Shown here: piece by piece, positions 1-8,758 of the stretch
How positions within the stretch are numbered: position 1 is the first letter of the stretch
Layout: every line of letters begins with the position of its first letter
Origin: Streptomyces musisoli
GTDB lineage: Bacteria; Actinomycetota; Actinomycetes; Streptomycetales; Streptomycetaceae
Length of the DNA stretch: 64,000 bases
Assembly: GCF_016741855.1 (NCBI RefSeq)
Contig: NZ_JAERRH010000005.1
Coordinates: 472,904 to 536,903, forward strand
Direction: 5' to 3'
The notes under the pieces: model-generated
The model's input: the letters and a program-made list of their open reading frames with translations, nothing else
The model's database searches: none
Told to the model about the DNA's origin: nothing
Position numbers and translations under genes: made by a program

Positions 1-327
1 CTGGCGCCCGCCGTGGTAGCCGCGCGCGCTCAGCTCGCCCACCGGCTTGCCCAGCAGCACCACTTGGCTGCTCTGCTCGCCACCGGGCTTGAGCAGCACC
101 GGGTTCATCAGCGCGGTCGGCTCGATCCGGCACGCCTGGGCCTGCATGGCCTGCGCCCGGCCGATCTCGGCGCCCTCGCGGGTGACGAAGGAGTTGAGGG
201 ACATGTTCTGCGCCTTGAACGGCGCGACCTTCACGCCCTGGCGCACCAGCCAGCGGCAGATGCCGGCCGTCACGACGCTCTTGCCGGCGTCGGAGGTGGT
301 GCCGGCGACGAGGAGACCACCGTTCAC
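1..327 (-). CDS. cobQ: Cobyric acid synthase CobQ/CbiP, N-terminal fragment
   Basis: ATP- and glutamine-dependent amidation of adenosyl-cobyrinate a,c-diamide to cobyric acid in cobalamin synthesis. Only the first 109 codons are in the window; the rest lies beyond the left edge. The GTG start at 327-325 reads MNGGLLVAGTTSDAGKS, with the dethiobiotin-synthetase-like P-loop GTTSDAGKS at residues 9-17, followed by the family-typical FKAQNMSLNS and GRAQAMQA segments. The start overlaps the cbiB stop by 4 bp (GTGA), so the two are translationally coupled. Identity is clear from family motifs. Confidence 0.93.
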   Translation of the reverse strand, partial: MNGGLLVAGTTSDAGKSVVTAGICRWLVRQGVKVAPFKAQNMSLNSFVTREGAEIGRAQAMQAQACRIEPTALMNPVLLKPGGEQSSQVVLLGKPVGELSARGYHGGRQ

Positions 328-1268
328 TTGCCACGTCCCTTCAGGAGTGCGCGCGCGGCGACCGTGGTGCCGAGGGCGAGCAGCCCGACGCGGCGGGAGA
401 GCCGTACGGCCCGGGCGATGTCGGTGACGCGGACCGGCCGTCCGGTGGCGCCGTTGAGCACGGGGCGGTGTTCGACCCGGCCGCCGTAGGAGAGCGTCCC
501 GCCCAGCCGGACGCCGAGGGCACCGGCGAAGGAGGCCTCCACGGGCCCGGCGTTGGGGCTCGGGTGCCTGCGGGCGTCGGCCTTCCAGGCGCGCAGGGCG
601 CCGCGCGGATCGGGTCCGGCCGCCGCGGCGAGCATGGCGGTCAGCCGGGCGCCCGGCCAGCCGGCGACGTCGTCGAGGCGGGCTGAGGCCCAGCCGTAGC
701 GCCGGTGGCGGGGCGACTTGTGGCCCACCATGGCGTCCAGGGTGTTGACCGCCCGGAACCCGAGGAGCCCGGGGATCCCGGCCACGGAGCCCCAGACGAG
801 GGCGCCGACCACGGCGTCGGAGGTGTTCTCGGCGACCGACTCGACCACGGCCCGGGCGACACCGTCGGCGTCCAGCGCCTGCGGGTCCCGGCCGCACAGA
901 TGGGGCAGCCGGGCCCGGGCGGCCTCGACGTCCCCGGCCTCCAGGGCGCGTCCGACGGCGCGGGCCTCCCGGGCCAGCGAGGTGCCGCCGACGACGGCCC
1001 AGGTGGCAGCGGCGGTCAGCGCGACGGAAGCGGAACGGGAGGGGCGTACGGCGCGTGCGGCCAGCGCGCCGAGGGCGACGGCACCGCCGGCGCACACGGT
1101 GGTGTGCAGGGCGCCCCAGCCGCGGTGGTCGCGCCACAAGGCGCCTTCCACGGCTGCGGCCGCCCGGCCGAAGGCGGCGACCGGATGCCCGCGGCGCGGA
1201 TCGCCGAGGAGCAGGTCACCGAGGACGCCGGCGGCGGCGCCGTACGCGTACGTGCGATCGGCACCCAT
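324..1268 (-). CDS. cbiB: Adenosylcobinamide-phosphate synthase CbiB/CobD
   Basis: Membrane enzyme that attaches the aminopropanol linker to cobyric acid in cobalamin synthesis. The protein has 314 residues, usual for the family. Family blocks seen are GDPRRGHPV (22-30), ESVAENTSD (143-151) and NTLDAMVGHKSPR (175-187), between hydrophobic helices. ATG start at 1268. It is the first gene after the cobalamin riboswitch on this strand and overlaps cobQ by 4 bp, so vitamin B12 is expected to repress the pair. Confidence 0.95.
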   Translation of the reverse strand: MGADRTYAYGAAAGVLGDLLLGDPRRGHPVAAFGRAAAAVEGALWRDHRGWGALHTTVCAGGAVALGALAARAVRPSRSASVALTAAATWAVVGGTSLAREARAVGRALEAGDVEAARARLPHLCGRDPQALDADGVARAVVESVAENTSDAVVGALVWGSVAGIPGLLGFRAVNTLDAMVGHKSPRHRRYGWASARLDDVAGWPGARLTAMLAAAAGPDPRGALRAWKADARRHPSPNAGPVEASFAGALGVRLGGTLSYGGRVEHRPVLNGATGRPVRVTDIARAVRLSRRVGLLALGTTVAARALLKGRGK

Positions 1269-1377
1269 CGGCTCAGCCGGCCGTGGGCACAGGAGCGGTC
1301 CTGGTACTGGTCCTTCGGCAGCCGGGCATGGCGATCTGTGTCCTCACTCAGGGTGTCCGCGCCCTGGTTCGACTGAA

Positions 1378-1556
1378 TCGGCGGTGAGAGTTCCTGGCTC
1401 CCGGGGGTTCTTCCCCGGTGACAGTGGCGGGACCGCGCCGGATTCGCACCGGCTTCCTCTCTTGCCGCCGTACATGGCGTGGGCAGTCCACCACGCTCCC
1501 GGAACGGCCGTCAACTTGCCGTTGACCTGCATGGGGAGAGTGTGCCGATCCCCACA
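1378..1556 (-). promoter_or_regulatory. Cobalamin (AdoCbl) riboswitch
   Basis: On the minus strand the conserved core GGAAGCCGGTGCGAATCC, then CCCGCCACTGT, spans 1456-1420. A B12-box-like GAGCCAGGAACTCTCACC follows at about 1402-1385. This matches the cobalamin riboswitch consensus (GGAAnnnGGTGnAAnTCC ... CCCGCCACTGT). It lies about 110 bp upstream of cbiB in the same orientation. Outer ends are approximate because the P1 and P2 stems were not folded by computer. Confidence 0.92.
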
Positions 1557-1579
1557 CCAAGGGGCGTGCGGGTACGCCT

Positions 1580-1614
1580 GAGGCTCCCCTCCGGAACGAC
1601 CGGAGGGGAGCCTC
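1580..1614 (-). terminator. Perfect 15-bp hairpin terminator behind the pit operon
   Basis: A 15-bp inverted repeat (1580-1594 with 1600-1614, core AGGCTCCCCTCCGG) has a 5-nt loop AACGA. It lies about 65 bp after the stop of the small membrane gene and before the riboswitch, so it separates the phosphate and cobalamin units. There is no T tract, as usual for Streptomyces terminators. Confidence 0.8.
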
Positions 1615-1678
1615 GGGGATGGCCGGCCGCAGAGCGGCCGAGGGCGCGGGCCGCACCCGCGCCATGATCAGGGGCCGG

Positions 1679-1906
1679 TCAGGGCTTGGCCACGATCAGG
1701 TAGATGCCGTACGCCACCGCCGCCGCGCAGGCCGCGAAGCAGACGTAGGCGCCGGTGACGGCGAGGCCGGCGGAGCCGCCCTGGGCCGCGGCCTTCTCGC
1801 GCCGCGCCAGACCGTTGATGCCGAGGGTGAACAGGGCCACCAGGCCCACCGTGAACACGAGGCTGACGCCGAAGACGGAGCCGATGGCCGCCCAGTCGAT
1901 CTTCAT
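1679..1906 (-). CDS. Small two-helix membrane protein linked to Pit
   Basis: A 75-residue hypothetical protein with two hydrophobic segments (about residues 7-31 and 45-72) separated by a basic stretch, NGLARREKAAAQ. GAAGGAAG lies 8 nt before the ATG. It follows the phosphate transporter gene by 33 bp in the same orientation and ends before a strong hairpin, so it is probably co-transcribed. It may be a Pit accessory or stability factor; that is inference from context only, since no catalytic motif is visible. Confidence 0.8.
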   Translation of the reverse strand: MKIDWAAIGSVFGVSLVFTVGLVALFTLGINGLARREKAAAQGGSAGLAVTGAYVCFAACAAAVAYGIYLIVAKP

Positions 1907-1939
1907 GGGGATGCTTCCTTCAGTAACCGGTGCGCGGGG

Positions 1940-3184
1940 TCAGACCGTGGCGGCCGGCGGGGTGGCGGGAGCCGGCTCGGCGGCCGGGGCGGGGATCGTG
2001 GCCGTGAGGCTCTCGGCGACCGTGCCCGCGGGCGGCGGGGTCACGGCGGCGATGGCGGTGGTGACCACACCGGCCGGCTCCGTGGTCTCGGCGACGACGT
2101 TGGTGTGGTCGACGACCTCGCGGCGGGAGATCTTCCAGATCGCGGCGCTGGAGGCGATCAGGAAGACGGCGACGACGGCGGTGCCCCAGTCACCCAGGTC
2201 GGTGACGGACTCGGCGCCCGCGCCGACCAGCGCGGCGGCCGGGAGGGTGAGCAGCCAGGCGACGAGCATGCGGGTCGCGGTGGACCAGCGGACCACACCG
2301 CCCTTGCGGCCGAGGCCCGCGCCCATCACCGAGCCGGAGACGACATGGGTGGTGGAGAGGGAGAAGCCGAGGTGGGAGGAGGCCAGGATCGCGGTCGCGG
2401 CGCTGGTCTGGGCGGCGAAGCCCTGGCGCGGCTCCAGGTCGGTCAGTCCCTTGCCCATGGTGCGGATGATGCGCCAGCCGCCGATGTAGGTGCCGAGCGC
2501 GATGGCCAGGCCGGCGGAGAGGATCACCCAGGTGGGAGGGTTCGAGCCGGGGGCGATCGAGCCGCCCGCGATCAGCGCGAGGGTGATGATGCCCATCGTC
2601 TTCTGGGCGTCGTTGGTGCCGTGCGCGAGGGAGACCAGGCCGGCGGAGGCGATCTGGCCGGCCCGGTAGCCCTTGCGGGTGGCCTCGCCCTCGGCCTTGC
2701 CGCCTATGCCGTAGGAGAAGCGGGTGGCCAGCATCGAGGCGATGCCTGCCACGAGCGGCGCGGCGACCGCCGGGAGCAGCACCTTGGTGACCAGGACGTC
2801 ACCGTGGACGGCACCGAAGCCGGCCGAGGCGACGGTGGCGCCGACCAGGCCGCCCATCAGGGCGTGCGAGGAGCTGGAGGGGAGGCCGACCAGCCAGGTC
2901 AGCAGGTTCCAGAGGATCGCGCCGACCAGGGCGGCGAAGATGACCTCGGGGCGGATGCCGGTCTCGTCGACGAGACCCTTGGAGATCGTGTTCGCGACCT
3001 CCACGGAGAGGAAGGCGCCCACAAGATTGAGGACGGCGGACATGGCCACCGCGATCTTGGGCTTCAGGGCGCCTGTGGAGATGGTGGTCGCCATCGCGTT
3101 CGCGGTGTCGTGGAAACCGTTCGTGAAATCGAACGCGAGTGCGGTTACCACCACAATCGCGAGGATCAGCGAGAAGCTTTCCAT
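1940..3184 (-). CDS. pit: Low-affinity inorganic phosphate transporter, Pit family
   Basis: Proton-coupled uptake of metal-phosphate. The 414-residue protein has about ten membrane helices and both Pit family signatures, the two inverted halves of the transporter: GFHDTANAM near residues 23-31 and an AHGTNDAQKTMG block near residue 210. The C-terminal 60 residues are Ala/Thr/Pro-rich and presumably disordered. A PHO box lies directly upstream, indicating PhoR-PhoP control. Unlike many bacterial pit loci there is no PhoU-like DUF47 gene; a 75-residue membrane protein follows instead. Confidence 0.94.
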   Translation of the reverse strand: MESFSLILAIVVVTALAFDFTNGFHDTANAMATTISTGALKPKIAVAMSAVLNLVGAFLSVEVANTISKGLVDETGIRPEVIFAALVGAILWNLLTWLVGLPSSSSHALMGGLVGATVASAGFGAVHGDVLVTKVLLPAVAAPLVAGIASMLATRFSYGIGGKAEGEATRKGYRAGQIASAGLVSLAHGTNDAQKTMGIITLALIAGGSIAPGSNPPTWVILSAGLAIALGTYIGGWRIIRTMGKGLTDLEPRQGFAAQTSAATAILASSHLGFSLSTTHVVSGSVMGAGLGRKGGVVRWSTATRMLVAWLLTLPAAALVGAGAESVTDLGDWGTAVVAVFLIASSAAIWKISRREVVDHTNVVAETTEPAGVVTTAIAAVTPPPAGTVAESLTATIPAPAAEPAPATPPAATV

Positions 3185-3213
3185 TTACCCAGGCAATCGT
3201 TCGAGGTCATTGG

Positions 3214-3254
3214 TTGGATGAACGTAGGCAACCTGGGTGAACGGAAGGTGAACT
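3214..3254 (-). promoter_or_regulatory. PHO box (PhoP-binding direct repeats) upstream of pit
   Basis: Read on the minus strand, GTTCACC occurs at 3253-3247 and again at 3242-3236, exactly 11 bp apart. Two weaker units follow, GTTGCCT at about 3232 and GTTCATC at 3223. Direct 11-bp repeats with GTTCACC cores are the established Streptomyces PhoP site. The box ends about 30 bp before the pit start, suitable for promoter control. Confidence 0.85.
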
Positions 3255-3327
3255 GAGCCGGGCGTGGGGGTGTCCGTAACGCGGGTTTGTGGTTCCGCTT
3301 TGCTCCCTCGGCCCAGACGTCCCTTGG

Positions 3328-4326
3328 CTACCGGCCCTGCGCGAAGATCCGCAGCCGGCTCAACGGCCCGTTGAAGAGATTCTGGTCACCCGGCAGCGCG
3401 CCCCTGGTGCCGTACTGCCAGAACGTCCAGTACCGCCAGCCGCCCGGCAGCGCCCCCGGCCGCGAGGTGCCGTGACGGGCGATCCACAGGGCGTGGCTCC
3501 CCGAGAACGCGCGGCTGTCGCCGGTGCACAGCTTCCACCACTGGGTCGTCGTGTAGATCACCGGGCGGCGGCCGGTCTCCCGCTCGATCTCGTCGCTGAA
3601 CGACCGGATCCAGCGGACCATCCGCGCCTTGCCCAGTCCGTAGCACTGGTGCGCGCTGCTGTACGGGTTGTACTCGATGTCGAGCGCGGGCGGCAGCGTC
3701 CAGCCGTCGGCCCGCCAGTCGCCGCCGTGCCGCACGAAGTACCTGGCCTGTGCCGCGCCGGAGGACCGGTCCGGCCGGGCGAAGTGGTAAGCGCCCCGGA
3801 GCAGGCCCGCCTTGCGGGCGCCGGTGTACTGCCCGGAGAAATAGGGACTGTGGTAGTTCGTGGACTCGGTCGCTTTGATGTATACGAACCGTGCGCCCCC
3901 GGCCCGGGCCTCCGGCCAGTCCACGCGCTTCTGGTGGGACGACACGTCGTGGCCCTTCGGCTTCTTGGAGCGGCCCACGGCCGACACCGGCGGCATGACC
4001 GGCACCAGCAGCCCGGCCGGCTCCGTCAGGCCGGGCCGCGCCAGGGGTGCGGCGGGGTACATCGGGCCGGCCGGTGTCAGGGGTGCGGCGGGATCCCGGA
4101 GGGCGGCGGGGTACATCGGGCCGGCCGGTGCCAGGAGTGCGGCGGGATCCAGCGGGCCGGTCTGCCGCAGTGGCCGTGACCCCACGGACACCGGCGGTTC
4201 GCCCGGCACGCCCGTCACCGGTGGCTCGGCCCACGCGGTCGCGGTGCCCGAGAGTGCCAGGGCGGCCGCCGTGGCCGTCGCGAGGACACCGGCGCGGCGA
4301 CGGGCAGGGGTGTGTTCACGAGCCAT
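3328..4326 (-). CDS. Secreted GH25 family lysozyme (muramidase)
   Basis: Cleaves the beta-1,4 MurNAc-GlcNAc bond of peptidoglycan. The start at 4326 was preferred because GGGGAG lies 6 nt upstream; it gives 332 residues, while an upstream ATG at 4365 would add 13 unlikely ones. A signal peptide covers about residues 1-33 (ARRR, then an Ala-rich core ending AWA). A Pro/Ala linker contains an 18-residue repeat with PAGPMYPAA. The GH25 domain runs from GHDVSSHQ (125-132) to the end and contains the catalytic acidic pair in PALDIEYN (213-220). It is probably a cell-wall lytic enzyme, divergent from the aldolase gene. Confidence 0.93.
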   Translation of the reverse strand: MAREHTPARRRAGVLATATAAALALSGTATAWAEPPVTGVPGEPPVSVGSRPLRQTGPLDPAALLAPAGPMYPAALRDPAAPLTPAGPMYPAAPLARPGLTEPAGLLVPVMPPVSAVGRSKKPKGHDVSSHQKRVDWPEARAGGARFVYIKATESTNYHSPYFSGQYTGARKAGLLRGAYHFARPDRSSGAAQARYFVRHGGDWRADGWTLPPALDIEYNPYSSAHQCYGLGKARMVRWIRSFSDEIERETGRRPVIYTTTQWWKLCTGDSRAFSGSHALWIARHGTSRPGALPGGWRYWTFWQYGTRGALPGDQNLFNGPLSRLRIFAQGR

Positions 4327-4542
4327 GCGTCTCCCCGGGATGGCGGACGACGTGCACCACCGCACTGGCGGGCGGCAGCGGTCGTCCCGTGGGCAAGAGG
4401 GATCATTGAAGGCCCGCCGATCACGGAATCCGCACCGAATTCAGGCGTTTCGCCCTGAAATCCGCCCGATCGGCCGTACGAATTCCGGACCGAAACGACC
4501 CGCCCGCCCGCTCCCCGCCGGCCCGGCTGGCAGGATCACCGC

Positions 4543-5232
4543 ATGGCTGAACCGCGGCGGAACACGGCAGACGGGCGACAGGACGCGGAGCAGGACGCGG
4601 CACGCCTGTGGGACGACCTGGTCGGCACGGCGCGCCGGAGCGTCACCGACGGGCTGGTGGTCGGCACCTCCGGCAACGTCTCCGCCCGCATCGGGGACCT
4701 CGTGCTGGTCACCCCCTCGGGCGTCCCCTACGACCGGCTCACCCCGGGCGACATCACCGGCGTCGACCTCACCGGACGCCAGGTGCTCGGCACGCTCGTA
4801 CCGACCAGCGAGCTGCCCATGCACCTCGCGGTCTACCGCACCACCGACGCCCGCGCCGTCGTCCACACCCACGCCGTGCACGCGACGGCCGTCTCCACGC
4901 TCGTGCCCGAGCTGCCGCTCGTCCACTACATGGCAGCCGTTCTGGGCGGCCCCGTACGGGTCGCCCCCTACGCCACCTACGGCACCGCCGAACTCGCCGA
5001 GCACATGCTCCGCGCCCTCACCGGCCGCTCCGGCTGCCTGCTCCAGAACCACGGCACGATCACCCACGGCGCCACGCTCGGCCAGGCGTACGACCGCACC
5101 GCCCAGCTGGAGTGGATGTGCCGGCTGTGGCTGACGGCGTCCTCGGTGCCCGGTCTGACACCGTCCCTGCTGACCGAGGCACAACTGGCGGAGGTCGGGG
5201 AACGCTTGAAGGGGTACGGCCAACGGAGGTGA
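4543..5232 (+). CDS. Class II aldolase/adducin family protein (fuculose-phosphate aldolase type)
   Basis: Zinc-dependent aldolase of the FucA/AraD type. The 229-residue protein shows the phosphate-binding GTSGNVSAR (41-49), the acid residue in SELPMH (about 89-94), the zinc ligands HTHAVH (108-113) and QNHG (168-171). The true substrate cannot be read from sequence; annotation as L-fuculose phosphate aldolase is by family. CAGGAT lies 6 nt before the ATG and no Shine-Dalgarno is visible, so the transcript may be leaderless. Confidence 0.9.
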   Translation: MAEPRRNTADGRQDAEQDAARLWDDLVGTARRSVTDGLVVGTSGNVSARIGDLVLVTPSGVPYDRLTPGDITGVDLTGRQVLGTLVPTSELPMHLAVYRTTDARAVVHTHAVHATAVSTLVPELPLVHYMAAVLGGPVRVAPYATYGTAELAEHMLRALTGRSGCLLQNHGTITHGATLGQAYDRTAQLEWMCRLWLTASSVPGLTPSLLTEAQLAEVGERLKGYGQRR

Positions 5233-5491
5233 CCCCTTGCCGAGCAGCAACCCGTTCCGCTCCCTGCCGACGCCGCTCGCCCTGCTCCGCCGCACCCTCG
5301 CGCGGCGCGCCGGTTCCGGTCGGCACCACCTGATCCGCCACACCGGCGCCCGGCGACGGCGTACCCGGCCGGCGCCGCCGAACCCGCCCGTGGCCCGGTG
5401 GCCCTCACTCCGCCCACCCGTGCCCCCCGGGCCCTCACTCCGCCCGGCCGCTCCGCTGGCCGGGGGCGCGAACCCCCACGACACTGGAGCC

Positions 5492-6619
5492 GTGCGCACC
5501 GTCAAGGCGACCGCCACCGCGCTCACCGCCGTCCTGGCCGCCGGCACGGCCTCCGTGGCCGCCGGCCGGCTCGCCAGCGACGCCGCGCTGAAGGCGCCCG
5601 CGGGCCGGCCCCTGCCCACCGAGCCCCGTCTCACCGTGCACGGCACGGCCGGCGGGCAGATCACGCTCACCCGTGACCTGGCCGCCCTGCGCCCCGGCAC
5701 CTACGGCCTCGCCGGGGACGGCTCCCACGCCGTCGTCGGCCCCGTCCTGGAGGCCGCCGCGCACACCGCCGACACCGTCGTACGGCGCCTGGAGCGCGTC
5801 ACCCACGGCACCTTCACGGCCGGCGACGGGGTGTGGCTCACCCCCAACCTGTACGTCGGCAACCCCCGCACCGCCCTCGGCCTGGACCACGCCGACGTCG
5901 ACGTGCCCGGCGAACTGGGGGCCCTGCCCGCCTGGTTCGTGCCCGGTCACCGGGACACCTGGGTGATCGCCGTGCACGGTCTCGGCACCACCCGGGAACA
6001 GGCCCTGAACGTCATGGGCTTCCTGCACGCCCGCCGGCTGCCGGTCCTCGCCCTCGCCTACCGCGGCGACCTCGGCGCCCCACGCCCGCCGGACGGGCTG
6101 AACCACCTCGGCGAGACCGAGTGGCGGGACGTCGAGGCGGCGATCCGCTACGCGGTCCGCTACGGCGCCCGCCGCGTCGTCCTCCTCGGCTGGTCCACCG
6201 GCGCCACCATGGCCCTGCGCGCCGCCGAGCACTCCGCGATGCGCGACCGCATCGCCGGACTCGTCCTCGACTCGCCGGTGCTCAGCTGGGAGGCCACGCT
6301 GCGCGCCCTCGCCCGCGCCCGCCACACCCCGCAACCGCTGCTGCCGCTCGCCGTGCGGGCCGCGCAGGGCCGCGCCGGACTGCACGCCGACCGGGTCGCC
6401 GCGAGCACCGACCCCGAACTGCTCCAGGTCCCCACCCTGATCGTCCACGGCCCGGACGACCAGGTCGCCCCCTGGGACCTCTCCCGCCGGCTCGCCCGGC
6501 ACCGCGCCGGCCTGGTCGCCCTGCACACCGTCCCGCACGCCCCGCACGCCGCGATGTGGAACGCCGACCCCGAGGAGTACGAGGAGCGGCTGCGCCGGTT
6601 CCTGACCCCGCTGATGTGA
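5492..6619 (+). CDS. Membrane-anchored alpha/beta hydrolase
   Basis: A 375-residue serine hydrolase of unknown substrate. An N-terminal hydrophobic segment (about residues 5-25) suggests membrane anchoring or export. The fold shows the oxyanion block VHGLG, the nucleophile elbow GWSTG, an acid in HGPDDQVAPW and a C-terminal His in HAPHAAMW. I chose the GTG at 5492 because the anchor follows at once. A TTG at 5237 has a better ribosome site (GGAGGTGA overlapping the aldolase stop) and would add 85 Arg/Pro-rich residues, so the start is uncertain. Confidence 0.82.
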   Translation: MRTVKATATALTAVLAAGTASVAAGRLASDAALKAPAGRPLPTEPRLTVHGTAGGQITLTRDLAALRPGTYGLAGDGSHAVVGPVLEAAAHTADTVVRRLERVTHGTFTAGDGVWLTPNLYVGNPRTALGLDHADVDVPGELGALPAWFVPGHRDTWVIAVHGLGTTREQALNVMGFLHARRLPVLALAYRGDLGAPRPPDGLNHLGETEWRDVEAAIRYAVRYGARRVVLLGWSTGATMALRAAEHSAMRDRIAGLVLDSPVLSWEATLRALARARHTPQPLLPLAVRAAQGRAGLHADRVAASTDPELLQVPTLIVHGPDDQVAPWDLSRRLARHRAGLVALHTVPHAPHAAMWNADPEEYEERLRRFLTPLM

Positions 6620-6791
6620 CCACCCCGCGCCGGCGCGGCCCGGCACCGCCCCGAAGCATTCCGTTTAAGGCCGTACGGCTGGCCGGATCACGACCGTGCA
6701 GCCCTCGCCGTGCCTCGTGCATTGGCCAGCCCCGTCGCCCGCCGTGACATTCCGTTTGGGTTTTCGGACCGTCAACCGGAAGACTGCACCC

Positions 6792-8207
6792 GTGACGTCC
6801 CGTATCCCGCGCGACTCCAGGCTCCGACTCGTCCGACCGCGACCCCTGGCCGCCGCCCCCAGAGCTGTGAACCAGCGGCGCCCAAGCCGCCCCGCACCCC
6901 GGCCGCCGGAGGGCACGCCCGCCCCCGCCGAACTGGCCGGAATGGCCCGCACCGGTCTGGCCGGCGCGGCTCGCGTCGCCCGGTGGGCCGACGCCGCCCT
7001 CGGTCCCGGCCGCGACGGTGCCACCGCCGACGGCAAGGCCACCCTCTCCGACGCCACCGCCGAACGCGCCGCAGCCGACCTCGGCCTGAGCACCGCTCAG
7101 CTCCGCGCCGACTGGGACACCGCCCGCCTCGCCGGACTCGTCGAGGTGCACGGCGACAGCGCGCGCCCCGGCTGGCGCCTGCGCGCCTGGGACCGCGACG
7201 ACAGCGCCGTACTGCGCGGCTGGGTCGCCCTCTTCGACGCCTGGTCGCTCGCCTGCCCCGAACCGGACGGGCACGAGCCGGCCGCCGTGGCCGAGGTCGT
7301 CTCGGCCATGCCCCAGGTGCTCTCCTTCCTCCAGCTGTCCGCCGGCCCCGTTCCGGTCGAGCAGCTGCTCGACCTGCTCCAGCAGCGGGTCACCGAACTG
7401 CGCACCGAACGCTGCGAGGTCTCCTACGAGTCCGGCACCGGACAGCCGGCCGGAGCCCCGGCACCGGCGGACCCGCCCGCCGGCGACGCCCCGCTGGCTC
7501 CCCTGCTCGACTGGGCGCTGCGGGCCCTCGCCACCGTCGGCGCCCTCACCTACGGAGACGGCCAGGCCACGCTCACCCCGCTGGGCAGCTGGGCGGTCTG
7601 GGTCAAGCTGGAGCAGATCTGCGTGGCCGCGCAGAGCCCCGCCGGCAACATCGAGCAGTCCGCCGAGGACATGCTCCGCGGGTGCGCCCAGCTCCGCCCC
7701 AACGCGGCCCGCGCCGAGTACCGCGCCTGGCTCGCCGCCCGCCCCGTCGGCAGCGCCGTCACCGAACTGGTCGACGCGGCCCGCGGCGACGACGCCCTGC
7801 TGCGCGGCCTGGCCTTCGAGGCGCTGCGGGTCGTCGGCGCTCCCGCCGAGCCCGACGTGCGGGCCGTGGTGGAGGAGCCGGCCCTCCGGCCCTACGCCCT
7901 GCTGTGGCTCGCCGAGCACGACGGCGTGGACCCGGAGGACGCCCACGAGGTGCTCACCCGGGAGGAGGCCACCTGGCTGTGGGTGGACACCGCCGCCGCC
8001 GTCGCCGACCACGGTGAGGCGCCGATGCTGGTCCGGCATCTGGAGTCGGCGGTGCAACCCACCGTGCCCCGGCTGCTCGACGAGGTCCGCGCCGTCGGCC
8101 ACCCGCGCACCGTGCAGGTCCTGGTCGCGCTCGCCGCCGCGCACCCCGACCCGGCCCTCGCCAAGGCCGTGCGCCGGGCCGCGTTCCAGGTGCACACCGG
8201 GGGCTGA
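6792..8207 (+). CDS. Hypothetical protein, conserved in streptomycetes
   Basis: A 471-residue soluble protein I do not recognise. GTG start at 6792 with GGAAG 8 nt upstream; upstream in-frame codons are not protein-like. It is rich in Ala, Leu, Glu and Asp and largely helical. Residues about 60-130 (DGKATLSDATAERAAADLGL and after) could be a winged-helix unit. The C-terminal third resembles HEAT-like helical repeats (ending VRRAAFQVHTGG). It may be a scaffold or regulatory protein; no active site is visible. A 10-bp direct repeat CATTCCGTTT occurs twice in its 170-bp upstream region. Confidence 0.7.
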   Translation: MTSRIPRDSRLRLVRPRPLAAAPRAVNQRRPSRPAPRPPEGTPAPAELAGMARTGLAGAARVARWADAALGPGRDGATADGKATLSDATAERAAADLGLSTAQLRADWDTARLAGLVEVHGDSARPGWRLRAWDRDDSAVLRGWVALFDAWSLACPEPDGHEPAAVAEVVSAMPQVLSFLQLSAGPVPVEQLLDLLQQRVTELRTERCEVSYESGTGQPAGAPAPADPPAGDAPLAPLLDWALRALATVGALTYGDGQATLTPLGSWAVWVKLEQICVAAQSPAGNIEQSAEDMLRGCAQLRPNAARAEYRAWLAARPVGSAVTELVDAARGDDALLRGLAFEALRVVGAPAEPDVRAVVEEPALRPYALLWLAEHDGVDPEDAHEVLTREEATWLWVDTAAAVADHGEAPMLVRHLESAVQPTVPRLLDEVRAVGHPRTVQVLVALAAAHPDPALAKAVRRAAFQVHTGG

Positions 8208-8223
8208 ACGGAGAAGGGGCGGC

Positions 8224-8640
8224 TCAGGCCCCGATCTCCGGGGCGTACGTCCCGAAGCTCCAGATGTTGCCCTCGACGTCCCGGGCCATGTAGTCCCGCG
8301 AGCCGTAGTCCTGGTCCGTCGGGGGCATCAGGATCTCCACGCCGTGCTCCACGGCCCGCTGGTGGTGCGCGTCCACGTCGTCCACCACGACATACACCCC
8401 GGCGGGTCCGGCGTCCTTCAACGCCGTGTCGAAGAGGCCGCCGCGGCCCTTGGAGCCGACCATCACCGCGCCGCTGCCCTGGACCAGCTCGGCGTGCATC
8501 ACCTTGCCGTCCGCCGTCTCGTACAGCGACAGCTCGGTGAAGCCGAGGGCCTCGGTCAGCTGCCTGATCGCCGTCCTCGCGTCCGCGTACAGCAGCGTGG
8601 GGTAGACGCTCGGCCGTGCGCCGCCGCCCGTTCCTGCCAT
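8224..8640 (-). CDS. VOC (glyoxalase/bleomycin-resistance) superfamily protein, PhnB-like
   Basis: A 138-residue protein with the two beta-alpha-beta-beta-beta halves of the vicinal-oxygen-chelate fold. The first half has VYPTLLYADARTAIRQLTEA, the second VYVVVDDVDAHHQRA, then RDYMARDVEGNIWSFGTY near the end. The ATG at 8640 has GAAGGAG 8 nt upstream and is preferred to the ATG at 8661. Such proteins can be antibiotic-binding, glyoxalase or dioxygenase type; the function here is unknown. Its 3' end faces the preceding hypothetical gene with only 16 bp between. Confidence 0.87.
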   Translation of the reverse strand: MAGTGGGARPSVYPTLLYADARTAIRQLTEALGFTELSLYETADGKVMHAELVQGSGAVMVGSKGRGGLFDTALKDAGPAGVYVVVDDVDAHHQRAVEHGVEILMPPTDQDYGSRDYMARDVEGNIWSFGTYAPEIGA

Positions 8641-8758
8641 GCCGATCACTCCTTCGTGCATCGGTACCGCCGTGCCCTCCGAGTCTCGCAGGCGCCACCG
8701 ACAACCCTCAGCCGAACGCCCTGGACGACCGCTGTCCCCACGACCCGGCCAAGGCCAG

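Noticed and set aside
5237..5491. N-terminal extension of the alpha/beta hydrolase from a TTG with GGAGGTGA
   Set aside because: Ribosome site is good, but the 85 residues are Arg/Pro-rich and precede an apparent membrane anchor; kept only as an alternative start.
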